A stretch of DNA of 64,000 bases from Bacillota bacterium (GTDB taxonomy: Bacteria; Bacillota; Clostridia; Lachnospirales; Lachnospiraceae). Positions 9,169 through 18,000 of this stretch are shown in pieces; position 1 is the first letter of the stretch; each line of letters begins with the position of its first letter. The position numbers were made by a program, and so were the translations under genes. The notes below the pieces were generated by a model. It did no database searches. It was not told the origin of the DNA and was given only the letters and a program-made list of their open reading frames with translations. The DNA lies in the NCBI GenBank assembly GCA_023434365.1, contig JAEYSV010000011.1:7997-71996 (forward strand), in the 5' to 3' direction.

Positions 9169-9693
9169 TCAAACTTCCTCATTAGGATTCAACAACGCAT
9201 AAACAAAAGTATCCCAATAAATCGGTTTACCCTCCTTATCATTTTTGAACGATACATTCTTTCTAAGATGTGCTTCCCGCCTCATTCCAATCTTCTCCAT
9301 CAGCCTCCAGGACGCGGTATTTAGGGGAGTGGATTCTGCATAGATTCGATGAACCCCTTGAGTAAACATGTATTCTATCACCGCTAAGCATGCTTCACTG
9401 CCATATCCCTTATGTTGATATTGCTCATTTAATACATACCCTAGTTCTCTTGTATTAAAGTCACGCTTGCCTAGATAAATGTTACCGATGACCTTTTTCT
9501 CTTTCTTCAATTCAATGGCATAGAACTCATCGCTTTTTGCTCTGAACTCCACTTCTTCCTTTGCTTTTTCGCAAGTAAACTCCGGATATGCCTCAAACTT
9601 AGCATTCACACGTTGCAGCATATATTCGCACAAGTCTTTTTCGTCGCTTAATTCAAAATTACGGATAATTAATTTATTCGTCTCAATTCTCAT
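9169..9693 (-). CDS. GNAT acetyltransferase, RimJ/RimL type
   Basis: The 174-residue protein matches RimJ/RimL-like N-acetyltransferases: an N-terminal IETNKLIIRNFELSDEKDL, the acetyl-CoA loop region ELGYVLNEQYQHKGYGSEACLAVIEYMF (motif A, Q/R-x-x-G-x-G/A) and the motif-B region YAESTPLNTASWRLMEKIGMRREAHLRKN. The acceptor may be a protein N-terminus or a small amine or antibiotic. ATG 9693 has AAGGAG upstream. It is followed on the same strand by the serine hydrolase and UvrA-like genes. Confidence 0.9.
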   Translation of the reverse strand: MRIETNKLIIRNFELSDEKDLCEYMLQRVNAKFEAYPEFTCEKAKEEVEFRAKSDEFYAIELKKEKKVIGNIYLGKRDFNTRELGYVLNEQYQHKGYGSEACLAVIEYMFTQGVHRIYAESTPLNTASWRLMEKIGMRREAHLRKNVSFKNDKEGKPIYWDTFVYALLNPNEEV

Positions 9694-9718
9694 TCTTATC
9701 GTCTCCTTTATATTAAGC

Positions 9719-10663
9719 CTATAACTCTCTATCCAACAAACTCCTACCGTACCAGATTACCTCATCATAACTCATTGCCCTCGGTGTCGGCGACGCCTGC
9801 GTCACGATAATCGCGTTCTGATTCGGGAAAATGGTAATGCTTTGTCCACCATAGCCACGGCAACCGTACCAGTCATCACCACGCCACCACAGCAAACCAT
9901 AACCTGGATTGCCTCTAGAAGGCGCAATCGCTTCCTTGATATACTCCTGGGAAATGATTGACTTTCCTTGATAACTTCCACCATTCAGAAAAAGCAGCCC
10001 AATTTGAAGCATTTCTACTGCTGTAAGGTTTGAGGTAAGTTCCGACTCACTCTCATCCCCAAAAGCCACGCTATAATACACTCCACAAGGACTTTTATAC
10101 CAGCGCTCACTTTTAATGCCTAGCGGCCGATACAAATGCTCATCGATATAATCAAACATATCCCCGCAAACCGCATCCAGCACCTTTGCCAGAAGAATGA
10201 CATCCCATTCTTTATAATTGTATTTGGTGCCTGGCACCATACTCACATTGCAATCCGCAATGTGAGCAATCCAATTTCCGGAACGTTGCATCTGGGTAAG
10301 CATCGGGCAATGATAATGCACCCCTCCATTCCAATAGATTCCGGAGGTCATCGTTAATAGATGCCTTATCGTAATTAATCGATGCAATGGGTCAAGACCT
10401 TTATTGAATTCGGGTATATATCGATAAATTGGCTCATCAAGCGATTTGATTAGCCGGTTATCAAGTGCAATTCCCGTACCAATCGACATAATACTCTTTG
10501 CCACCGACTTAATTACGTTTCTACTGTCCGCAGTATAACCATTGTAATGACGATGAGCAACAATTTCTCCATTTTGCCATATCAGCACACTATTGATTTG
10601 CCTAAAATGTTTTTTCTTTATGTATTCATCTATCTCCACACTAATTGTATTGTCATTACTCAT
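9719..10663 (-). CDS. beta-lactamase-fold serine hydrolase
   Basis: This 314-residue protein has the class C/esterase serine-hydrolase layout: the S-x-x-K motif in KSVAKSIMSIG (about residues 50-60), the TIRHLLTMTSGIYW block, and a C-terminal GCRGYGGQSITIFPN in place of HTG. The usual Y-x-N triad element is Y-K-E here (GTKYNYKEWD), so lactam hydrolysis is not assured; an esterase or peptidase role is as likely. It has no signal peptide and is therefore cytoplasmic. Its start overlaps the end of the UvrA-like gene by 4 bases, so the two are translationally coupled. Confidence 0.88.
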   Translation of the reverse strand: MSNDNTISVEIDEYIKKKHFRQINSVLIWQNGEIVAHRHYNGYTADSRNVIKSVAKSIMSIGTGIALDNRLIKSLDEPIYRYIPEFNKGLDPLHRLITIRHLLTMTSGIYWNGGVHYHCPMLTQMQRSGNWIAHIADCNVSMVPGTKYNYKEWDVILLAKVLDAVCGDMFDYIDEHLYRPLGIKSERWYKSPCGVYYSVAFGDESESELTSNLTAVEMLQIGLLFLNGGSYQGKSIISQEYIKEAIAPSRGNPGYGLLWWRGDDWYGCRGYGGQSITIFPNQNAIIVTQASPTPRAMSYDEVIWYGRSLLDREL

Positions 10664-12984
10664 TTGAGATACCTGCCTATGATCGACATTTCGTTATTTT
10701 TTAGCTCATATGGACTTCCGCTAGCGATGAGGTAACCACCGTCGCCTCCACCACCCGGTCCCATTTCCAGAATATAATCACAATTGGATAAGATATAGGG
10801 GTCATGCTCCGTTACAATAATCGAGTTGCCTTGGTCCACCAGCTCATTCATCAGTTCCAATAATCGTTCGCTATCCGAAAAGGAAAGCCCTGTCGTCGGC
10901 TCATCAAGAATGTAAAGTGCTCCCTTCGTATTTTTCCCTTTGGATAATTCCTTGGCTAACTTAATTCGCTGACTTTCCCCACCGGAAATGGTTGGCGTTG
11001 CCTGTCCAAGCTTAATATATCCCATCCCCACACGGTCTAAAACATTAAGCATATTGTAAATCACCGAATCTTTGCTGGCAAAAAAGTCTTTGGCTTCGTT
11101 GACACTCATCTCGAGGATATCGCGAATGTTTTTGCCATCTATCGTCACTTCCATGGCCTTTCGAATATATCCACTTCCCCCACACTCTTCGCAATCAACA
11201 TCCATGAAATTACCAAATCCTACATGATAATGTACAACTCCATCTCCCTTACAGTTAGGACATCCTCCTTCGCTATTTACCGAGAATAGCCCTGGTGAAT
11301 ACCCCTTTGTTTTGGACTGCTCAGTTTCTGCAAAAAGGGTTCGAACCCGGTCAAATATACCAGTATAGGTTGCAGGGCAGGAGGTTCGGCTTCTGCCAAT
11401 AGGTCGCTGGTCAATTACATAACACCGCTTAATATGCTCTATACCAGATAATGCAGCCTCCACCGTTTCACTCTCCTCTTCGGTCTGGCATCTGGCCTTC
11501 ATCATCTCTTTAAGCTTTGGTACTAAAGTATGAGATACTAAGCTTGATTTGCCGCTCCCTGAGACCCCGGCTACTCCTACCATAACACCAAGAGGAATCT
11601 TGGCGGTTACATTACATAGATTATTCAGCTTCGCATTGGCTATCGTAAGCGTTTTTTCCGGGTCAATTACCCGATAACTAGATTTGATTGCAAATCCTTT
11701 TTCCAAAGTCAGATATGGCGCGGTCTTTGAATCTGTGCACCGCAAGAATTCTTCATACCCGCCTTCATAGATCTTCAAACCACCTTGCACCCCAGCCTCT
11801 GGACCTAGATCAATGATATAATCAGCCTCCCGAATGAAGTTTTCATCGTGCTCGACTGCTACCACCGTATTACCACTGGCAACAAGGTTGCGAATAATTC
11901 GAATCAGGTTCTCCTTTTCTACCTCATGCAGACCAATGGTCGGCTCATCAAATACGAAAATAATGGAATCCATCTCCGCAATAATATATGATGCCAGGAA
12001 TAGTCGCTGAATCTCCCCACCTGAGAGGGTCGGTACCGGACGCGACAAGGATAAATGCTTTAGTCCCACATCTACCATGCAGGATAACTTCGATATAATT
12101 TCGTCAAGCAGTGGACTTCTTCTACCATTGTAGCTTTTTAACAGCATTAGCAAATCACTGATATACATATCCTCTAGCTCCGTTATCGTTTTGCCACAAA
12201 AGGTGGTACTAGATGCCTGTTCCCCTAACCCTGTCCCACCGCACTTAGGACACGGCGTCTGCCTTACACAGGTAATCTTCGAGATCCAGTTATTCTTGTC
12301 CAAACTCCAACGATATACATGGGTAATCCAAGGCAGGACTCCCATAAAGTTCTCACCGCCATATTTGAACAGCATTAACTGGTCCTCTGTAAGTTCTTTT
12401 AAGCGCTGATTCGCAAAAACGCCTGTAATTCCTTGGAATTTCCACAAAAGATGCTTATAATGGTTTTGCTCTCCACCAAATAAATTCTTTAGTTCAATAT
12501 TACTATCTGTAAAGATTTCTTCCTCATAGGCTTTGAATATCTTTCCATTGCCAAGGCATTTGACACACATCCCTTTTGGAGAATTCTTTTGAAACATCGT
12601 AACGTCAAGTGGCAACCCATCATTAAACTTAGGATCTCGAATGCCATAATTGGCATATAGTGCTGCTAGCATGGTGCTGATTTTAATTCGCGTACCAACA
12701 GTACTTCTAGGATTAGACTGCCTGATAATTCTCTGTTCTACTGCAACAGTTGGTGAAAGCCCTGTGATACTATCAAAGGCAGGGACATTATCAATCATGA
12801 ACTGAGTTCCAGAAAACATTAGATAACGTCGCTTCCCTTCTTCATACAGTGTATCAAACGCCAAGCTTGATTTGCCACTGCCTGAAACACCTGTAATAAC
12901 GGTAAGCTTATGCTTCGGGATAACCACATCGACACCTTTCAGGTTATGTATTCTTGCATTACTGATTTTTATGTAATCATTCAT
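10660..12984 (-). CDS. UvrA-like excinuclease ATPase, short form
   Basis: A 774-residue UvrA paralogue with two ABC modules: Walker A GVSGSGKSSLAF (about 32-43) and GVSGSGKSSLVS, signatures LSGGEIQR and ISGGESQR, and Walker B VFDEPTIGLH and ILDEPTTGLS. Zinc-type CxxC pairs occur in CPKCGGTG, CPNCKGDG and CEECGGSG. It is about 170 residues shorter than canonical UvrA (about 940), fitting the UvrA2-like group that lacks the UvrB-contact insertion and is often linked to drug tolerance. No uvrB or uvrC is nearby. It overlaps the serine hydrolase by 4 bases. A role in tolerance to a DNA-damaging compound is inference. Confidence 0.92.
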   Translation of the reverse strand: MNDYIKISNARIHNLKGVDVVIPKHKLTVITGVSGSGKSSLAFDTLYEEGKRRYLMFSGTQFMIDNVPAFDSITGLSPTVAVEQRIIRQSNPRSTVGTRIKISTMLAALYANYGIRDPKFNDGLPLDVTMFQKNSPKGMCVKCLGNGKIFKAYEEEIFTDSNIELKNLFGGEQNHYKHLLWKFQGITGVFANQRLKELTEDQLMLFKYGGENFMGVLPWITHVYRWSLDKNNWISKITCVRQTPCPKCGGTGLGEQASSTTFCGKTITELEDMYISDLLMLLKSYNGRRSPLLDEIISKLSCMVDVGLKHLSLSRPVPTLSGGEIQRLFLASYIIAEMDSIIFVFDEPTIGLHEVEKENLIRIIRNLVASGNTVVAVEHDENFIREADYIIDLGPEAGVQGGLKIYEGGYEEFLRCTDSKTAPYLTLEKGFAIKSSYRVIDPEKTLTIANAKLNNLCNVTAKIPLGVMVGVAGVSGSGKSSLVSHTLVPKLKEMMKARCQTEEESETVEAALSGIEHIKRCYVIDQRPIGRSRTSCPATYTGIFDRVRTLFAETEQSKTKGYSPGLFSVNSEGGCPNCKGDGVVHYHVGFGNFMDVDCEECGGSGYIRKAMEVTIDGKNIRDILEMSVNEAKDFFASKDSVIYNMLNVLDRVGMGYIKLGQATPTISGGESQRIKLAKELSKGKNTKGALYILDEPTTGLSFSDSERLLELMNELVDQGNSIIVTEHDPYILSNCDYILEMGPGGGGDGGYLIASGSPYELKNNEMSIIGRYLK

Positions 12985-13007
12985 TGGAGCTTGATCCTTT
13001 CCAATTC

Positions 13008-13568
13008 TTATAAAACTCTATTTGCTGACCCTCTCAAGATAGCATACGATACCGCATCTACCGGCTTACCATTTTTCGTATACTGCTCCCTCGCCAAGCC
13101 TTCACAGGTCATACCATTTTTCTTCAATACTATTTCTTACGCAAGGTTTCCAATAAAACAGTCCGCATGCACTTTCTCTATTTCTAACTCTTGAAAAGCA
13201 AACGTTATGATCCGTCCCAAGGCTTCCGTCATCAATCCTCTATTCCAGTATTTTGGTGATAGAATATAGGACGTCTCTGCGGTGTTGTTCTCTTCGTCAA
13301 TATTATGTAAATTAATAACTCCAATCAATTCTCGCTCACTAAGAAGTTCGATTCCCCATTGAAAAAATGTAAGATCATCATAGCACTGAATCCAATGTAG
13401 CATTTTATTCTTAGCTTGAATGATATCTGTCATCGAATCCCATGGGAAGTATCTGCTACACTCCTCGAATTTCGCCCAATTGTGATACATTGCTATATAA
13501 TCATCGATTGTAAACTTTCTTAGTATAAGCCTGTCGGTTTCTAATCTTATCGTACCTAATTTGTTCAC
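13008..13568 (-). pseudogene. GNAT acetyltransferase with premature stop
   Basis: The frame starts at 13568 and reads as a RimJ/RimL-type acetyltransferase (IRLETDRLILRKFTIDDY, then YILSPKYWNRGLMTEALGRII). After GNLA a TAA codon at 13137-13139 interrupts it, but the same frame continues EIVLKKNGMTCEGLAREQYTKNGKPVDAVSYAILRG and stops at 13008. In relatives the residue after GNxA is serine, and TCA to TAA is one base change, so this is a nonsense mutation rather than a frameshift. It sits 23 bases upstream of the UvrA-like start and probably belonged to the same operon. Confidence 0.85.
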
Positions 13569-13720
13569 CGATACACCTCTTCCAGCTATAATTATATTAA
13601 TTGTACCATATTATTCCACGATGACATAGTAATAATTTATCTAGCATTTCTAATTACTATGCAATAATATATACAGGTCCTATTACCCAAACATATAAGT
13701 CATTTTTACTAATATTATTC

Positions 13721-13749
13721 TTGACACTAATGTACTTAATTAATATAAT
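13721..13749 (+). promoter_or_regulatory. consensus promoter of small RNA copy L
   Basis: TTGACA at 13721-13726 and TATAAT at 13744-13749 with a 17-base spacer is a perfect sigma-A promoter. Its predicted start site (about 13756) falls on the first base of the hairpin described next. Confidence 0.88.
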
Positions 13750-13755
13750 GTTTTC

Positions 13756-13830
13756 AATAGTACTTATAAGATAGTCCTTGCCGACAATTAGAGTTGGATG
13801 GGATGGTCTTATGAGTATTATTTTTTTTTG
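13756..13830 (+). ncRNA. candidate hairpin small RNA, copy L
   Basis: From the predicted start site, 13756-13777 pairs with 13801-13822 over 22 positions (21 pairs, four of them G-U), enclosing a 23-base loop with a short inner helix (CCGAC with GTTGG). A run of nine T follows, so the RNA would be about 70 bases and self-terminating. G-U pairs on this strand would be A-C mismatches on the other, so the plus strand is the RNA strand. A second copy lies at 14893-14964 with the same promoter and loop. It is not an obvious match to a known RNA family. The rest of 13569-13972 holds no gene I can support. Confidence 0.75.
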
Positions 13831-13972
13831 ACATTTCATAAAACTTCAATTCCTCTGCTATGCCTATCGAACTTCTCGTAACGTATAAGATTGATAATAT
13901 GTGATGTATAATACCTGATAACTACTGGAATGATATCATTATGTAAAAAATATATATCGATTAGGTGATTTT

Positions 13973-14830
13973 ATGAAGAAAGTTAATCTGACAGTAATTT
14001 CTATATTAATTTATCTATTCTTAATTATAGTGAATCATTTAGGTTATGTTCTTATATCTGAACAAGCAATAAACACCATGATGATTAATAATCAAAATGA
14101 TACTAAACTAGATATTGAATTTGATGATTACTATTTCCACTACAATGGTTATATTGACCAGGTATCTATGTTTGGTTCAAAATATGATAATCAAGATTAT
14201 GATGGTGACGGACTATTTGATAGGATATATAGAAGAGTATTTGAAAACTATATCAATGGTAATTATAAAGGTATGTTGATGAATTATCGAGTCGATTTTG
14301 GTAATGGAGAAACCTTAGAAATAGGAGACTTTAATGATATATATACCTCCATTAACTTAGTAGGTGAAGACATAACCGGAGATAACGTAAATGAAATGAT
14401 CTTTTATGGTGAACATATTGTAAGCACCTTTCCTCCCAGTAATAGTGAAATAGCCGTTTACAAGAAAATAAACTCTTCTTATACAATGATGGAGTTGCCA
14501 AGGCAAGATGATTGGGATAAAATAGATAAATTTGACGTTGGATATAGTCTATATAAAGATAATTTAACCAACAATAGGCTAACAGTTATTAATAAAAAAA
14601 CCAACTTTGAAGATGTATTAATTATTGATGATGAAAGAGCATTAGATTACGTCTCTAAAGCCCAATCTCTTGCGTCACCTGCATGGAAAATAGATGTAAT
14701 TAATTATAATGGATTGCCTACTATAGTTTTATATAACCATATAGGAACACGATACCTTGAACAAGATTTACTCACTTATTTAACTTGGAAAAATGATAGC
14801 TTTACTCCTATCAAGATGGAAATACGGTAA
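13973..14830 (+). CDS. membrane-anchored protein with Ca-binding-like loop
   Basis: The 285-residue protein has one N-terminal hydrophobic segment (about residues 8-28) and an extracellular remainder. At about residues 78-86 DYDGDGLFDR matches the D-x-D-x-D-G loop of EF-hand, dockerin or VCBS/FG-GAP proteins; a second, weaker acidic loop is VGEDITGDNVNEMIFY. Together these suggest an FG-GAP-like, calcium-binding surface protein. The start has GGTGATTTT upstream. The gene is flanked on both sides by copies of the hairpin small RNA. Function is unknown. Confidence 0.78.
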   Translation: MKKVNLTVISILIYLFLIIVNHLGYVLISEQAINTMMINNQNDTKLDIEFDDYYFHYNGYIDQVSMFGSKYDNQDYDGDGLFDRIYRRVFENYINGNYKGMLMNYRVDFGNGETLEIGDFNDIYTSINLVGEDITGDNVNEMIFYGEHIVSTFPPSNSEIAVYKKINSSYTMMELPRQDDWDKIDKFDVGYSLYKDNLTNNRLTVINKKTNFEDVLIIDDERALDYVSKAQSLASPAWKIDVINYNGLPTIVLYNHIGTRYLEQDLLTYLTWKNDSFTPIKMEIR

Positions 14831-14857
14831 TAATTATTTCGTTTTTTATATAATTAA

Positions 14858-14886
14858 TTGACACTAGTTCGCCAATTTGGTATAAT
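14858..14886 (+). promoter_or_regulatory. consensus promoter of small RNA copy R
   Basis: TTGACA at 14858-14863, a 17-base spacer and TATAAT at 14881-14886. The spacer sequence differs from that of copy L except at its first bases, while both promoter boxes are perfect in each copy. The start site predicted from this promoter is about 14893, the first base of the hairpin. Confidence 0.88.
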
Positions 14887-14892
14887 ATTCCT

Positions 14893-14964
14893 AATAATAC
14901 TCATAAAATTATCTTTGCCGACAATTGGAGTTGGATAGGATAATCTTATGAGTATTATTTTGTT
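14893..14964 (+). ncRNA. candidate hairpin small RNA, copy R
   Basis: The arms 14893-14913 and 14939-14959 form 20 of 21 pairs. The loop shares GCCGACAATTRGAGTTGG with copy L. T-rich sequence (TATTTTGTTT) follows. Only the convergent jetC gene lies downstream, so this copy cannot be a leader for a plus-strand gene; that favours a free-standing small RNA. It could also serve as a terminator for the gene at 13973-14830 or, in reverse, for the Wadjet operon. Confidence 0.75.
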
Positions 14965-14968
14965 TATA

Positions 14969-15044
14969 GGATTAGGGCGTCAAAAGCCCTTCGGAAAACT
15001 TGGCTTAGTCAATTTGCACAATTACAAAGTAAACGCCCTAATCT
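14969..15044. repeat. dispersed inverted-repeat element, short copy
   Basis: GATTAGGGCGT (14970-14980) pairs with ACGCCCTAATC (15033-15043), an 11-bp perfect stem. The interior shares GTCAAAAGCCCTTC and TCAATTTGCACAATT with the element at 42988-43098 in reverse orientation, so the two are copies of one dispersed element. It begins 8 bases from the jetC stop and may also act as a transcription end. Confidence 0.8.
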
Positions 15045-15051
15045 TTATAGA

Positions 15052-18000
15052 TTAAAACATCAATTCCATCTGCGTCGCCTCTTCGACCTGCACACGGGAT
15101 GAACTGATTTCATATACCTTGACATCTCCTTTTACCTGTTCGCTTTTGACATACTGAATATTGTTGATAGCAGAAGCAATCAGGTTCATAACATAAATAT
15201 TATCAAAGCAGTTGTAGATACTCTCCCCGCCAAGTCCTGACAGGCAGATTAACTGGGTATTACTTTTCTTCGCCAGCTCCATTAGTGGAATCAGAAGATG
15301 AGCCGCGTTCGTCTGGGCAAATGGGTTATCCATCAGGAGTACTTTCCCCTCTTCTTTACGCAGGAACAAGTCCGTCTCTTCTCTTCGCATATACGAAAGC
15401 AAGCTTGTTAAGATAACAAACGCTGACAGGAAGCCTTCGCCACCAGAGTTTCTACATACCTCGGACCAGGTAATCTTTCTCTCCCCTTGCTCCTCAATCT
15501 TGAATAATTTGATCTGGATGGAATGAATCCCAATGATTGTATCATAGAGTTCTTTTGTCGTAATCCTATTACCGATTAATTCTTCGATATTTTCATTTTG
15601 ATGCAATCGCTTTAGCGCAAGGTTCGTTAATTCGTCCATATAATCTTCTAGCTTCATCATAAGAATATTGCCTTGTTCCGCGACATCTTGTAATTGAATC
15701 TGTAACATTTTTAGGCTTTTCCCTCGTAGGGTAATCGAGGAATTACGATCGATTTCCCCGAGATTTTTGTGGATCTCAAGAATATAATCAAGAAGTAACT
15801 CCAGTAATTTCATCTTCTCTTTCCCGATAAAAGCAATGTCCACTTCCAATTTTTTCAGCTGTAATCGAAATGATTCCAAGTTAATATCTAGCTGTTCTAA
15901 TAACCTCGAAGGCAAAGAAACCATTTGATATAAGCTTTGCAGTGGTTTACTAAAAAACTCATCCTGATAATTTGGGGCATGCTTTAGCTCTCCAATTTGC
16001 TTTGTGAGTTCCCCTTCTCTTTGCGTTAATTCAGTCTTTATCTTGGTATATCGACTTATTATCTTGCCTTGAAAACTCGTAAACTCCTTATCCGATAAGA
16101 CAAATATATCATCCTTCTTAAACTCTGTAAGTTCCTCTTCAAAAGTAAACTGATTCTTGGTTTTTAATTCGCTATACTGTGCTAACACCGCTAACTGGCT
16201 TTGATAATGCTGCCATAATCTTTCGCCTTTCGTAATCGTACTATTTAATTGTTCCTTTGCTTCCTCAATTTCTTTACGACGAAGCTCAAAATTGTGAGCG
16301 ACCAATTCTTCTTTTGGTACCAGGATGGAAGTGTTAAACTTCACCTCTAACTCCTTTATCAGTCGCTCATATTTACTCTCTTCTATGGCATACTTTTTAT
16401 CGATTTTGTTATATTGCGCTAGCACTTGCGCCTTGGTATCTTCGTTCTCTTTTTGCTGATGCTCTAACTCTTGTTCCTTATAATAATCATAACTCTCCTG
16501 CGTATACTCTTCATCTTGTAACGCATACTTTGTAGAAGCTTGATGTAACCGTTGCTCAGCCAACATAAACCGCTCTCTTGCCTTTTTTAAGTGTTCCTCA
16601 ATATCTTTGATTTCACCTTGCATCGTTTCCGTAATTGCTATAAATCTTGCTTCTATATCTACAATTTCCTGAGACAGCTTACTACCGGTTTTATACTGAG
16701 AATAATAAATGACCTTCTCATTAAATTGTGCTCGCTTTAACTCAAGTTCTCGTCTTTTATCCTTAAGTTCCTCTTTTTTATTGCTAAGTGTCTCCCGTAA
16801 TTCTAATAACGAGCGAAGTTGTTCTTCTATATGAGTAATTTTTTTGGCAAGTAAATCACGATATACGATAGCTTCCTTATATTTACCATAAGCTATCTCA
16901 AGTTTATCTAAGTCGCTTAGGAGATTATTCTTTTCTCGACTCTCTTGTTCTTTTATCTTAATAAGTTGCTCTAATTCACTATCATTTTTCTTTAACTGAT
17001 CAAGATTCTGCGTAACCTCGTGGAGGTTCTCCTCTACCTCAGATTTTCTTGCTTCTACCTGCTCTAACTCAAGGCAAACATTGTCATACTCCTCTTTACT
17101 TACTGCCTGATATTCAATAATTCCACGTTTTGAGCGGTATAGGGTAAGCTCCCGATCTATTGTTTCAATGTTATCAATCACCGCATTCAGCTCTTGCATC
17201 TTATCTTCGATTAACTGCTTTAAAGCCTCTTCCTTAAGCAAATGCTCATTAAAGGAATAGAATAACTCTACCGAAGAGGTAGAATCTTGTTTACGTAACA
17301 ACTGCTCTCGCTTAATAATCGGAATTGGATAGGACGTATAAAAAGGAATCGTTAGCTTCTGTAAACGAATCAATTCCTGCTCACTTAAGATGATACTGTA
17401 TGGCAAAACCGGATTCGCTTCGAGTAATTCCTCTTGCTTCTGATGCAAACCATTTTGCTGTCTTAGATAATCCATACCATAGAGATAGCCGATGTTTTGC
17501 GCATCAAAGAATTCACTAACCTCCTTTGGCAATTCCAATAATTTGCCACTAGTCAGCCGCTCCTTCTCTCCTTCCAGTTCTTCCTTACGTTTTTGCTTCA
17601 GTCGTTTTTGTTCCTCTAGCTGCTTAATCTTATTGTCAAAGGCTGCTATAATCGCTTCTTTGTCAAATACATTGTCTTCATTCATCGAGACATATTGTAG
17701 CACGATCTTACACTCTCTGATTCGTGCTTCATAGTTCTCAACTTGTTTACGTTGATTGCGCAGTTGCTCCTGCAGCTTTCCGACTTGTTCTTTGTTTTCC
17801 CCTAACTCTCGATCTAGTTTTTTAACTTCAAGCACCACAACCTGTTGTTTTGTGATTGCTTCTGCTAATTCCCTGACAATACTCTCTTTCTCTTTTTCCT
17901 CTTGATGCTTAAGTAAAGAAAGTGTTTCCTCCTCATAATATCCTAGAATATTGCGCTGCAACTTTTGATGATACGTTTGATTAAACTGTTCTTCTTTATC

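Noticed and set aside
10660..12984. Canonical UvrA of the excision repair system
   Set aside because: It is about 170 residues too short, lies with a hydrolase rather than uvrB, and fits the UvrA2-like group better.
13137..13139. Programmed read-through or selenocysteine-type recoding at the stop
   Set aside because: The codon is TAA, no stimulatory structure follows, and one base change explains it.
13657..13839. 60-codon minus-strand frame overlapping small RNA copy L
   Set aside because: It lies antisense to a perfect promoter and hairpin, has no ribosome binding site and no homologue at copy R.
17492..17734. Plus-strand frame rich in Ser, Phe and Cys opposite jetC
   Set aside because: It is a mirror of the Glu/Lys/Leu-rich coiled coil on the other strand, with no ribosome binding site.
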